A stretch of DNA of 64,000 bases from Pseudothauera rhizosphaerae. Its GTDB lineage: Bacteria; Pseudomonadota; Gammaproteobacteria; Burkholderiales; Rhodocyclaceae. The position numbers were made by a program, and so were the translations under genes. The DNA is taken from NCBI RefSeq assembly GCF_004801305.1, contig NZ_SSOD01000019.1, positions 1 through 64,000 on the forward strand, written 5' to 3'. The notes below the pieces were generated by a model that saw only the letters and a program-made list of their open reading frames with translations, searched no databases and was not told where the DNA came from. This document shows positions 55,144 through 62,693 of the stretch, piece after piece (positions within the stretch are counted from its first letter, which is position 1; the number at the start of each line of letters is the position of its first letter).

Positions 55144-55560
55144 ATGGACAGACTCACCACCAGAGAAATGACCGCAAGGCTGCGTGCAGCCGGCATTCCG
55201 GTCACTCTGCAGCGCCTGGAGATAGCCCGCGTACTGCTGTCCCGGCCCGCACACATGAGTGCGGACCAGGTTCTCAGCGAAGTACGCCAATCCGTACCGG
55301 ACACGTCGCGGGCCACCGTTTACAACACGCTCAAGCTGTTTCGCGAGAAGAAATTGGTCAAGGAACTGATCGTCGATCCGGATCGCGTGGTGTTCGATTC
55401 CAACACCTACCCCCACTATCACATGTACGACGTGAACACCGGCGAACTGACCGATGTTTCCGCCGAGGAACTGAAAGTGGTGGGCGTGCCGCAGTTGCCG
55501 CCCGACATCGAGCTGGAAGAGGTGGACGTGATCATCCGGGTGCGCGGCAAGCACGCCTGA
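55144..55560 (+). CDS. Fur-superfamily regulator without cysteines (Irr/PerR-like)
   Basis: This 138-residue protein has the Fur winged helix (LRAAGIPVTLQRLEIARVLL, HMSADQVLSEVRQS, RATVYNTLKLFREKKLVKEL) and a dimerisation domain with NTYPHYHMYDVNTGELTDV. It has no cysteine at all, so the structural zinc site of Fur/PerR is absent. The HYHMYD block resembles Irr or PerR-like sensors. It lies divergent from macA and convergent with exbD, separated from the latter by a terminator. It could sense haem/iron status or peroxide and act on neighbouring iron genes. Confidence 0.86.
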   Translation: MDRLTTREMTARLRAAGIPVTLQRLEIARVLLSRPAHMSADQVLSEVRQSVPDTSRATVYNTLKLFREKKLVKELIVDPDRVVFDSNTYPHYHMYDVNTGELTDVSAEELKVVGVPQLPPDIELEEVDVIIRVRGKHA

Positions 55561-55579
55561 GACCGGCCACCGTTAAATG

Positions 55580-55604
55580 AAAAGGCCGCCCGCGGGCGGC
55601 CTTT
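55580..55604. terminator. Bidirectional terminator between fur-like gene and exbD
   Basis: The AAAGGCCGCC/GGCGGCCTTT palindrome with T-rich ends in both directions lies 20 bases after the regulator stop and 35 bases before the exbD stop. Confidence 0.8.
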
Positions 55605-55638
55605 CGCGTTGACGGGCTCACGCCCCCCGGCGACGGTC

Positions 55639-56055
55639 CTACTTCGCCGGTACGGTGATGAAGCCCATCTTCTGCACGCCGGCCTCGCGCGCGGCCGACA
55701 TCACCTCGGCGATCTTCTGGTAGCGCGTCTCGCGGTCGGCACGCAGGTGCAGTTCCGGCTGCGGCACGGCGGCGGCGGCGATGGCCAGGCGGCCCGCCAG
55801 GTCGGCATCGGTGATCGGCTCGTCGTTCCAGTACAGCTTGCCGTCGCCGTCCATCGCCAAGGCCACCGTCTCCGGCTTTTCCTCGTTGGGCTGGCTGGAG
55901 GCGGCCGGCAGGTCGATCTTGACGCCGTGGGTGAGCAGGGGCGCGGTGATCATGAACACGATCAGCAGCACCAGCATCACGTCGATCAGCGGCACCATGT
56001 TGATCTCGCTCATGGCGTTGTTGCCGCCGCCCTGGTTGAAGCCGCCGAAAGCCAT
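55639..56055 (-). CDS. exbD: ExbD, TonB-system proton channel subunit
   Basis: This 138-residue protein has the single N-terminal membrane segment with the essential aspartate (MVPLIDVMLVLLIVFMITAP) and a short periplasmic domain (LHLRADRETRYQKIAEVMSA). It works with ExbB to power TonB. Its start shares one base with the exbB stop (TGATG). This is the last gene of the hemP-bfd-bfr-tonB-exbB-exbD cluster. Confidence 0.94.
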   Translation of the reverse strand: MAFGGFNQGGGNNAMSEINMVPLIDVMLVLLIVFMITAPLLTHGVKIDLPAASSQPNEEKPETVALAMDGDGKLYWNDEPITDADLAGRLAIAAAAVPQPELHLRADRETRYQKIAEVMSAAREAGVQKMGFITVPAK

Positions 56056-56825
56056 CACGCCGCTCCCGCGCTGGGCCGCAGCGACACGGAGTTCTTCGCG
56101 CCGCGCGCCTCTCGCGCCGCACCGGCATCGGGCTGCGCGGCCAGGCGCGAACCGGTGGTGAACCAGGCGTGCAGGTCGTGGGCAAAGGCGTCGAGTTCGG
56201 AGAGTTCCAGCCGGTTGGCACGGCTGATGGCGTTGTAGGCGAGCACTGCGGGGATGGCCACGAACAGGCCGAAGGCGGTCATGATCAGCGCTTCGCCCAC
56301 CGGCCCGGCCACCTTGTCCAGCGTCGCCATGCCGGAGACGCTGATGTTCACCAGCGCATGGTAGATGCCCCACACGGTGCCGAACAGGCCGATGAAGGGC
56401 GCCGTGGAGCCGATCGACGCCAGCATGGTCAGGCCGGATTCGAGCTGCGCGGTGGACAGCGCGATGGACTTGCGCAGCGCGCGGGTGACGAATTCGTCCG
56501 TATCGAGCTTGCCGCCCAGGGATTGCTGGTAGGTGTGCTGGCGCACGTGGTCGGCCGCCGCCGCCCCCTGGCGCGCCAGGGCTTCGAAGGGCGAATCGGG
56601 CGCCAGGGTACGCAGGCGGTCCAGGCCGTCTTCCAGGTCGGGGGCGGCCCAGAAGGCCTCCACCGCACGGTCGTGGCGGCGGGCCTGGAACTGGCGCACC
56701 ACGCGCACCAGGATCAGGTACCAACTGGTCACCGACATCAGCACCAGGGCAAAGGCGACCAGGCGGATCGCCAGGTCAGACTGCGCCCACAGGTGGGCCA
56801 GGCCGAAGCTTTGTTGCACGTCCAC
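56055..56825 (-). CDS. exbB: ExbB, TonB-system proton channel subunit
   Basis: This 256-residue MotA/TolQ/ExbB-family protein has LASIGSTAPFIGLFGTVWGIYHALVN and VAGPVGEALIMTAFGLFVAIPAVLAYN, the channel-forming helices. An N-terminal membrane segment (LVAFALVLMSVTSWYLILVRVV) precedes them. It forms the pentameric core that drives TonB. Two bases separate it from tonB and it overlaps exbD. Confidence 0.94.
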   Translation of the reverse strand: MDVQQSFGLAHLWAQSDLAIRLVAFALVLMSVTSWYLILVRVVRQFQARRHDRAVEAFWAAPDLEDGLDRLRTLAPDSPFEALARQGAAAADHVRQHTYQQSLGGKLDTDEFVTRALRKSIALSTAQLESGLTMLASIGSTAPFIGLFGTVWGIYHALVNISVSGMATLDKVAGPVGEALIMTAFGLFVAIPAVLAYNAISRANRLELSELDAFAHDLHAWFTTGSRLAAQPDAGAAREARGAKNSVSLRPSAGAA

Positions 56826-56827
56826 GT

Positions 56828-57670
56828 TCAGGATCCTTCCAAGTTGAAAACGTAGGGTATCAGCACCACGGATTCGATAGCACGATCACCGCGCCGGGCG
56901 GGCGTGAACCGACAGCGGTGCGCGGCCTCGCTCGCCGCCTTGTCGAGGCGGCCGGAGCCGGAACTGTTGGCAAGTTCGACGTGCGCCGGCCGGCCGTCGG
57001 ACGACACGCGCACCCGCACCATCACCCGGCCTTCCTCGCGCATGCGGCGGGAAAGGGCGGGGTAAGGCGGCTTCCTACAGTCGAGGTAGTCGGCGGAGAC
57101 GCGCGCCGCGCTCTCCACGGACATGGACGCGTCGCCCTGCGACGGCGCGGCGGCGGCGACCGACGGTGCGGCCGGAGCGGGTTCGGACTCGGCGGCTTGA
57201 GCCACCTCCTCCACTTGCGGCTGTTCGGGCTCTTTCTCGGCGGTCAGTGCGCTGGGGGATTCGCTGACGACCGGCACGGGCCTGGGTTTGGGCTTGTGCT
57301 TGACCACCGGCTTCGGCTTGACGACCGGCTTGGGCGGGACGGGTTCCGGCGGTACGGGAGCGGGTGGCACTTCGGCGGGCGGTGCGGGTTGTTCGGCGGC
57401 GATAAGCGCCACCTGCAACGACGCCGCGCCGACAAGAGCCGGCTGCCAGTCGGTTTGCGTCAGGGCGTAGAGGCCTCCGCCATGGGCGAACACGACCAGG
57501 GCCAGGGCGAAACCGCGCGTGCCGCGGCGCGGACCGCCGATGCGCCCACGCCGGCTCATGGAGGGCACCGCTGCACGCGGGGCGGCCGGCCTGGTGTTGA
57601 CGCGCTCCGCCGCCACGTCGTGGGGCGGAAAGGCGGTCGAGACTGAAAGCGCATGATCGGCTGCACTCAT
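56828..57670 (-). CDS. tonB: TonB energy transducer
   Basis: This 280-residue protein has a cytosolic N-terminal tail, a membrane anchor (FALALVVFAHGGGLYALTQT), a proline/lysine/glutamate-rich periplasmic spacer (PPAPVPPEPVPPKPVVKPKP) and a TonB C-terminal domain (DCRKPPYPALSRRMREEGRV, MVRVRVSSDGRPAHVELANS). The ATG at 57670 is preferred; a GTG at 57703 that overlaps the upstream small ORF stop is an alternative. It supplies energy to the receptors encoded in this window. Confidence 0.92.
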   Translation of the reverse strand: MSAADHALSVSTAFPPHDVAAERVNTRPAAPRAAVPSMSRRGRIGGPRRGTRGFALALVVFAHGGGLYALTQTDWQPALVGAASLQVALIAAEQPAPPAEVPPAPVPPEPVPPKPVVKPKPVVKHKPKPRPVPVVSESPSALTAEKEPEQPQVEEVAQAAESEPAPAAPSVAAAAPSQGDASMSVESAARVSADYLDCRKPPYPALSRRMREEGRVMVRVRVSSDGRPAHVELANSSGSGRLDKAASEAAHRCRFTPARRGDRAIESVVLIPYVFNLEGS

Positions 57671-57699
57671 GATTCCGCGGTTCCCGTCCGGCCGTCCAT

Positions 57700-57840
57700 T
57701 CACACGCCTGCGCCGGGCGTCAGCGAGCCCATCGCGAGATTCATCAGCACCGCCGCCGCCACCAGGTAAAGCACTACCCGCCGCGCCGCGAACGCAGCAC
57801 CGGCCAGCCGCGCCGGCAATCCCCGCATGGTCGAAAACAT
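57700..57840 (-). CDS. Small single-span membrane ORF upstream of tonB
   Basis: This 46-residue ORF reads MFSTMRGLPARLAGAAFAAR then a hydrophobic stretch VVLYLVAAAVLMNLAMGSL, predicting one membrane helix with positive N-side. Its stop (GTGTGA) overlaps the possible GTG start of tonB, suggesting coupling. No strong ribosome-binding site is visible. Function unknown; it may be a TonB-system accessory, or not translated. Confidence 0.45.
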   Translation of the reverse strand: MFSTMRGLPARLAGAAFAARRVVLYLVAAAVLMNLAMGSLTPGAGV

Positions 57841-57964
57841 GGCAAACCAGTCCTATCTCTAAGCTCGGCGCTGGCTAGCCCGCTGCGAGGCGGGGCATGG
57901 CTGGCATGCGGCGCGTCCGGGCCGCCCGGTGCGGCGGGTGGCCGAGCCCCGCCGCCTGTGTCGC

Positions 57965-58441
57965 TTACTCTTCCCCGCCCATCTGCGACTGCAGGTAATT
58001 GTGCAGCCCGACCTTGTCGATCAGTTCGAACTGGGTCTCGAGGTAGTCGATGTGTTCCTCGGTCTCTTCCAGGATGTCCTCGAAGATTTCGCGGGACACG
58101 TAGTCCTTACAGGACTCGCAGTACGCAATGGCTTCCACCAGTTGCGCGCGCGCCTCGGTTTCCAGCTTCAGGTCGCCCTGCAGGCATTCCGGCACGTTCT
58201 CGCCGATCAGCAGCTTGTCGAGGTTCTGCAGGTTGGGCAGGCCTTCGAGGAACAGCACGCGCTCGATGAGCTTGTCGGCGTGCTTCATCTCCTCGATGGA
58301 TTCCTTGTATTCGTGCTTGCCCAGGCCGTTGAGCCCCCAGTTCTTGAACATCCTGGCGTGCAGGAAGTACTGGTTGATCGCTGTCAGTTCGGTTGTGAGT
58401 TGCTTGTTCAGGTATTGAATGACCTTCTTGTCGCCTTTCAT
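57965..58441 (-). CDS. bfr: Bacterioferritin (haem-binding subunit)
   Basis: This 158-residue protein aligns throughout with E. coli Bfr ([40 protein letters not shown]). It has ferroxidase ligands Glu18, Glu51 and His54 and haem ligand Met52 (IEEMKHAD). It stores iron in 24-mers. The gene overlaps bfd by four bases and is in the Fur-linked hemP operon. With the Met52-lacking subunit at 23302 it could form mixed shells. Confidence 0.95.
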   Translation of the reverse strand: MKGDKKVIQYLNKQLTTELTAINQYFLHARMFKNWGLNGLGKHEYKESIEEMKHADKLIERVLFLEGLPNLQNLDKLLIGENVPECLQGDLKLETEARAQLVEAIAYCESCKDYVSREIFEDILEETEEHIDYLETQFELIDKVGLHNYLQSQMGGEE

Positions 58442-58665
58442 CGCGCCTCCATCACCAGAGAGAATGCTGCCGGAAACGCCTGCGGCGTGCTCGCGGCCTG
58501 CGACCCCAGCGCCGACTTGAGGCAGGAATGCGCGCAAGTCGCACAACGACCGCAATCGGCGGCCACCCCGAGGTGGTCGCGCAGGTCGCGCATGCGCTTG
58601 ACGCCCTGCTCCACGGCATCGTGGATGTGGCGCTCGGTCACCGCGTTGCAAACACAGACGTACAT
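58438..58665 (-). CDS. bfd: Bacterioferritin-associated ferredoxin Bfd
   Basis: This 75-residue protein has the [2Fe-2S] BFD motif pattern [15 protein letters not shown]...[11 protein letters not shown]. Bfd docks on Bfr and delivers electrons that mobilise stored iron. It overlaps bfr as ATGA and follows hemP by 62 bases. The last 25 residues are low-complexity and unlike E. coli Bfd. Confidence 0.93.
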   Translation of the reverse strand: MYVCVCNAVTERHIHDAVEQGVKRMRDLRDHLGVAADCGRCATCAHSCLKSALGSQAASTPQAFPAAFSLVMEAR

Positions 58666-58727
58666 GACAGTCTAGCCCCTGGTGATGGTCACGACCAGCG
58701 CGGCGGGCCGCGCTGCACGGATTTCAG

Positions 58728-58931
58728 CTACTTCGTCAGGATCAGCTTGCCCGCCCGCGTTGCGCGCAATGCATACAGCGCGTCGCCGTGGCGGATCAGC
58801 ACGCACGAGCGGCCCTGCAGAATCTGCTCGCTCGCGATCGGCTGCCCTTCGCCGCGCGGCAGTTCCGGCTCGGCCATGTCGGCCGCGGCGGACTGCGCAT
58901 CGGGACACGTGGCACTGGGCATGTGATCCAT
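58728..58931 (-). CDS. hemP: Haemin uptake protein HemP/HmuP
   Basis: This 67-residue protein ends with the HemP motif [20 protein letters not shown] and [13 protein letters not shown]. HemP is a small, Fur-regulated factor linked to haem uptake, and in Burkholderia and Rhizobium it acts as an activator of haem receptor expression. The first ATG (MDHM) is used; MPSATC three codons later is an alternative. A Fur-like box begins 24 bases upstream. No haem receptor gene is adjacent, so it may act on a distant one or on the receptors in this window. Confidence 0.9.
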   Translation of the reverse strand: MDHMPSATCPDAQSAAADMAEPELPRGEGQPIASEQILQGRSCVLIRHGDALYALRATRAGKLILTK

Positions 58932-58954
58932 CTGAGTGAAAAACTAAATAAAAC

Positions 58955-58973
58955 AAGAATGATTCGCATTAAA
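58955..58973 (-). promoter_or_regulatory. Fur-box-like palindrome upstream of hemP operon
   Basis: AAGAATGATTCGCATTAAA is an imperfect palindrome of the Fur type, 24 bases upstream of the hemP start. Confidence 0.75.
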
Positions 58974-59171
58974 TCACTCGGTGACCACAGGGTCAACCCG
59001 CTTCTCTCCATGCAGGAAGCGTGCCTTGCCCGCAGGCGACGGCCGCGCCCCGCGCCCGTGCCACGCAGCGGTGCAGGACGCGCGGCCACTGCGGGAATGT
59101 CGGTATGTCGGTCCGGCGCACGGAATGCGACAATCCGGCCCATCTCTGTCGCCCATCCAACAGGAGCCCCC

Positions 59172-59876
59172 ATGTCCGACCAGTACGTCATCGCCCAGCC
59201 CGCCCAGCCCGCCGTGCCGGTAGCCGGCGGCGGGCTGTTCCCGGTGCGCCGGATTTACTGCGTGGCGCGCAACTATGCCGCCCACGCGAGGGAGATGGGT
59301 GCCGACCCCACGCGCGAGGCGCCGTTCTTCTTCACCAAGCCGGCCGACGCGGTGCTGCCCGTGCGCAACGGGGAGGCCGGGCACTTCCCCTACCCGCCGG
59401 CCACGCGCGACGTGCATCACGAACTGGAACTGGTGGTGGCGCTCGGCCGGGGCGGCCATGACCTGTCCGCCGAACAGGCCGCCGCCTGCATCTGGGGCTA
59501 CGCCGTGGGACTGGACATGACGCGGCGCGACCTGCAGGCCGAAGCCAAGGCCAAGGGCCGGCCGTGGGACGTGGCCAAGGCCTTCGACGCCGCCGCCCCC
59601 GTGTCCGAGATCGTGCCGGCAAACGGGCGGGTGCTCGCCGCGGGCGAGATCGTCCTGACGGTCAACGGCGAGACCCGCCAGCGCGGCGATCTGGGCGACA
59701 TGATCTGGTCGATCCCCGAAGTGATCGCCTTCTTTTCCCGCTACTACCATCTGCAGCCGGGCGACCTGATCTTCACCGGCACGCCAGAGGGCGTGGGGCC
59801 GGTGGTACCCGGCGACCGTCTGAGCGGGCGCGTCGCCGGCGTCGGCACGCTGGAAATCGAGGTGGTGGGGCGCTGA
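59172..59876 (+). CDS. Fumarylacetoacetate hydrolase family protein
   Basis: This 234-residue protein has the FAH fold: [35 protein letters not shown] (metal ligands Glu), [19 protein letters not shown] and [18 protein letters not shown]. Members are acylpyruvases, oxaloacetate decarboxylases or aromatic meta-cleavage hydratases. The ATG has AGGAGC upstream. Its stop lies one base from the convergent AsmA-like stop. Confidence 0.92.
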   Translation: MSDQYVIAQPAQPAVPVAGGGLFPVRRIYCVARNYAAHAREMGADPTREAPFFFTKPADAVLPVRNGEAGHFPYPPATRDVHHELELVVALGRGGHDLSAEQAAACIWGYAVGLDMTRRDLQAEAKAKGRPWDVAKAFDAAAPVSEIVPANGRVLAAGEIVLTVNGETRQRGDLGDMIWSIPEVIAFFSRYYHLQPGDLIFTGTPEGVGPVVPGDRLSGRVAGVGTLEIEVVGR

Positions 59877-61100
59877 TCAGCGGCCAGGCGTCGCGCCAGT
59901 GAGGCGCAGCCGGGCATTGCGGCTTTCCAGCCCGCCCACACTCAGGCGGCCGACGCGGACCTCGCCGGTGAGCGGCCAGTCCTGCCAGCGCGGCGGGCCG
60001 CCTTCCCCTTCCGTATCGCCGGGCGGCAGGCGGGCACGCAGGGCATCGAGGTCCAGCCGTTCCACCGCCAGGTCCAGATCGAGCACACCGCCGAGGGGCC
60101 ACGACCAGCGGCCGGCAAGGGGACTGCCGGCGAGCGAGCCGTCTACCGTTCCATCGAGCACACCATCGCCGAGACCGTAGCCGGCGCGCAGCTCGGCGTC
60201 GAACTGCGCCGCCGCGAGCGACAGCGTGCCGCCCGCGCGCCATCCTGCGGCATTCCTTCCGGCCTCGTCGGCCTTCGCATTTACGGCCACCGGCCCCCAG
60301 GGGCCGGCCAGCGCGGCATCGACGGCCAGTGTCTGCAACACCGCTTCATCCGTGCCGAATCCGGCCTGCCCGAGCGTGAGCCGCCCCCCATCCATCCGCC
60401 AACCGCCGGACAGTTCGCCGCCCAGTTCAGCGGACAGTGCCTGCAGGCGCAGGCCGCGCTCATCGGCCTGGTAGGCCATCGCGCCAGCCAGGCGCAGAAC
60501 GCCGGTGACCGGCGCCTGCAGTTCAGCCGCCGCCTGCAACTCCAGCCGGCCCGCCTCTCCCGGGGCCAGGGGCCCGGCAGTGAGGGCGGGCAGCGTCAGC
60601 CGCAGGCGCACGCCGCGCCGCGGGTCTTCCAGTTCCACTTCGGCGTCGGCGAGTTCGAGGCGCCCGATGCGCGGCAGCGCCAGGCCACCATCCGCCTCGG
60701 CGGACGGCGCCGGCAGCAGCCAGTCGAGCACGCTGGGCCGGCCCTGCGCGTCCACATCCACGCGCAAACGCAGGCCGCGCACCTTGACCAGGTTGATGCG
60801 CGGCGGTGCCGCCAGCAGCTCGCGCGGGGCGAACTCGATGGCGATCTCCTCGACCGCCGCCAGCCGGCCGCCGTCCGCGCCGGTCAGTGCGATGCCGCGC
60901 AGGGCGAGCGCGCCCTCCGGCCACACCTGCCACTGCGCCGGCGCGGCGACGCTCACCTGGGGCAGCAGCCGCGCCTGCAGGGCCGCTTCCACGCCGCCCC
61001 GCAGCCATTCGCCGCCGCGCCACAGCAGCACGCCGACGGCCGCGCCCAGCAGCAGGACGGGCAGCAGCAGGACAAGGGCAAGGCGGCGCAGGAATTTCAT
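59877..61100 (-). CDS. AsmA-like membrane-anchored protein
   Basis: This 407-residue protein has an N-terminal membrane anchor ([20 protein letters not shown]) and long repetitive beta segments typical of AsmA/TamB-like lipid-transfer proteins ([60 protein letters not shown]). It should act in the periplasm in outer-membrane lipid or protein homeostasis. The ATG at 61100 gives MKFLRR followed directly by the anchor. It is divergent from mscL. Confidence 0.83.
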   Translation of the reverse strand: MKFLRRLALVLLLPVLLLGAAVGVLLWRGGEWLRGGVEAALQARLLPQVSVAAPAQWQVWPEGALALRGIALTGADGGRLAAVEEIAIEFAPRELLAAPPRINLVKVRGLRLRVDVDAQGRPSVLDWLLPAPSAEADGGLALPRIGRLELADAEVELEDPRRGVRLRLTLPALTAGPLAPGEAGRLELQAAAELQAPVTGVLRLAGAMAYQADERGLRLQALSAELGGELSGGWRMDGGRLTLGQAGFGTDEAVLQTLAVDAALAGPWGPVAVNAKADEAGRNAAGWRAGGTLSLAAAQFDAELRAGYGLGDGVLDGTVDGSLAGSPLAGRWSWPLGGVLDLDLAVERLDLDALRARLPPGDTEGEGGPPRWQDWPLTGEVRVGRLSVGGLESRNARLRLTGATPGR

Positions 61101-61257
61101 CGGTTCAGGACCAGGCGGCGGCCGCGGGCGCGGCCGATGCACGATGGTAACGGCATCTGCAGGATTGAAAGGATCATGGACCGGTGGCTATGATGCGGGC
61201 GTGCCGAAAACCACAACCCCCAAGGCACCCCTACCCTTCCAGACAGGAGAACCCAGC

Positions 61258-61683
61258 ATGAGCTTCATCCAGGAATTCAAGGAATTCGCGATGCGCGGCA
61301 ATGTCATCGACCTCGCGGTCGGTGTCATCATCGGCGGCGCCTTCGGCAAGATCGTCGATTCGCTGGTCAAGGACATCGTGATGCCCATCGTCGGCCGCCT
61401 GGTCGGCGGGGTCGATTTCCGCCATCTCTATTTCAACCTCGGCAGCGAGAGCTACGAGACGCTGGAAGCGGCCGAGAAGGCCGGCGCGCCGCTGGTGAAG
61501 TACGGCGCCTTCATCAACACCGCCATCGACTTCCTGATCATCGCCCTCGCGATCTTCGTCGCCATCAAGGCCATCAACAAGCTCAAGCGCGCCGAACCGC
61601 CGGCGCCGGAACCGGAACCCGCGCCGGAACCGGAAGACGTCAAGCTGCTGCGCGAAATCCGCGACGCTCTCCAGCAGCGCTGA
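61258..61683 (+). CDS. mscL: Large-conductance mechanosensitive channel MscL
   Basis: This 141-residue protein matches Msc[41 protein letters not shown], and [21 protein letters not shown] proline/glutamate-rich stretch ([13 protein letters not shown]) precedes the C-terminal helical bundle. It gates under osmotic downshock in the inner membrane. AGGAGA is positioned before the ATG. Confidence 0.95.
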   Translation: MSFIQEFKEFAMRGNVIDLAVGVIIGGAFGKIVDSLVKDIVMPIVGRLVGGVDFRHLYFNLGSESYETLEAAEKAGAPLVKYGAFINTAIDFLIIALAIFVAIKAINKLKRAEPPAPEPEPAPEPEDVKLLREIRDALQQR

Positions 61684-61714
61684 TACACCCGTCCGCCTGC
61701 GGCGCGGACCGCGC

Positions 61715-62356
61715 TCAGGCGTAGTCGCCCACGTAAGGGTTGCCCGCGCGTTCGTCGCCGAAGGTGGAGCGCGGGCCGTGGCCGGGCACGAAGGTCACGT
61801 CGTCGCCGAGCGGGAAGAGCTTTTCCCGGATCGAGGCGATCAGCGCATCGTAGTCGCCGCGCGGAAAATCGGTGCGGCCGATGGAGCCGGCGAACAGCAC
61901 ATCGCCGACGATGGCGAGCCGGCTCGGCGCATGGAAGAACACCACGTGGCCCGGCGTGTGGCCGGGGGTGTGGATGACCTGCAGGGTCTCCTTGCCCACG
62001 GTCACCGTGTCACCGTCTTCCAGCCAGCGGTCCGGCTCGAAGGCTTCCACGTCCGGGAAGCCGAACATCTTGCTCTGCTGCGGCATGCCGGCAATCCAGA
62101 AGCGATCCTCCCGCTGTGGGCCTTCCACCGGCACCGCCAGCCTGCGGGCCAGCACCGCGGTGCCGCCGGCATGGTCGATGTGGCCGTGGGTGATCAGGAT
62201 CTTCTCCACCTGCACGCCTTCCTCCCGCACCGCGGCCAGGATGCGCTCCAGGTCGCCGCCCGGGTCCACCACCGCGGCACGCCCGGTGGCATCGCACCAC
62301 AGCAGGGAGCAGTTCTGTTCGAAAGGCGTGACGGGAATGGTGCGGCAGTGAAGCAT
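61715..62356 (-). CDS. MBL-fold metallohydrolase (glyoxalase II-like)
   Basis: This 213-residue protein has the metallo-beta-lactamase motif ITHGHIDHAGG (about 57-67), a second histidine in VIHTPGHTPGHVVF, and FVPGHGPRSTFGDE at the C-terminus. The pattern is of the YcbL/glyoxalase II-related hydrolases, which cleave thioesters such as S-lactoylglutathione. It is convergent with mscL and divergent from a TonB receptor. Confidence 0.92.
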   Translation of the reverse strand: MLHCRTIPVTPFEQNCSLLWCDATGRAAVVDPGGDLERILAAVREEGVQVEKILITHGHIDHAGGTAVLARRLAVPVEGPQREDRFWIAGMPQQSKMFGFPDVEAFEPDRWLEDGDTVTVGKETLQVIHTPGHTPGHVVFFHAPSRLAIVGDVLFAGSIGRTDFPRGDYDALIASIREKLFPLGDDVTFVPGHGPRSTFGDERAGNPYVGDYA

Positions 62357-62693
62357 GGGGCGTACCGGCTATGGGAAACGAGACAGCCCCCAGTCTAGCC
62401 CAAGCCTGCCCGTACTCACAGGTCGCGGCGGCAGGCTCGGCCCCGGTGTAGCATCCACGACATTTGTTGTATAGAACGCTACATATAAAAATCTCCCTCG
62501 GGTTGATGCCCAATCTTTCCGCAGGTCGGCTTCATTAGGCTTTCTTGTGGGACGAAGCATTCCTTTCTCTGCAGTGCCGCGGTCCGTTATTTATATTGGT
62601 ACATATATTGCGTACCACTTCCGCGGTAGGCGCCCTTCCGCTGAAGGTTCTGCCTCTCCCCGCCCCTTCACTCGCTCAAAGGAAAGGATGCAC
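62357..62693. other. AT-rich intergenic region upstream of the last TonB receptor
   Basis: No gene or Fur box is apparent. It contains TGTAGC (62447-62452) paired with GCTACA (62478-62483), AT-rich TATTTATATTGGTACATATA (about 62589-62608) and GTAC...GTAC repeats. The unusual AT content suggests promoter or operator function for the downstream receptor. Confidence 0.5.

Noticed and set aside
58672-58956. 94-codon frame overlapping hemP in another frame
   Set aside because: Arginine/alanine-rich shadow; hemP has the conserved [13 protein letters not shown] ending.
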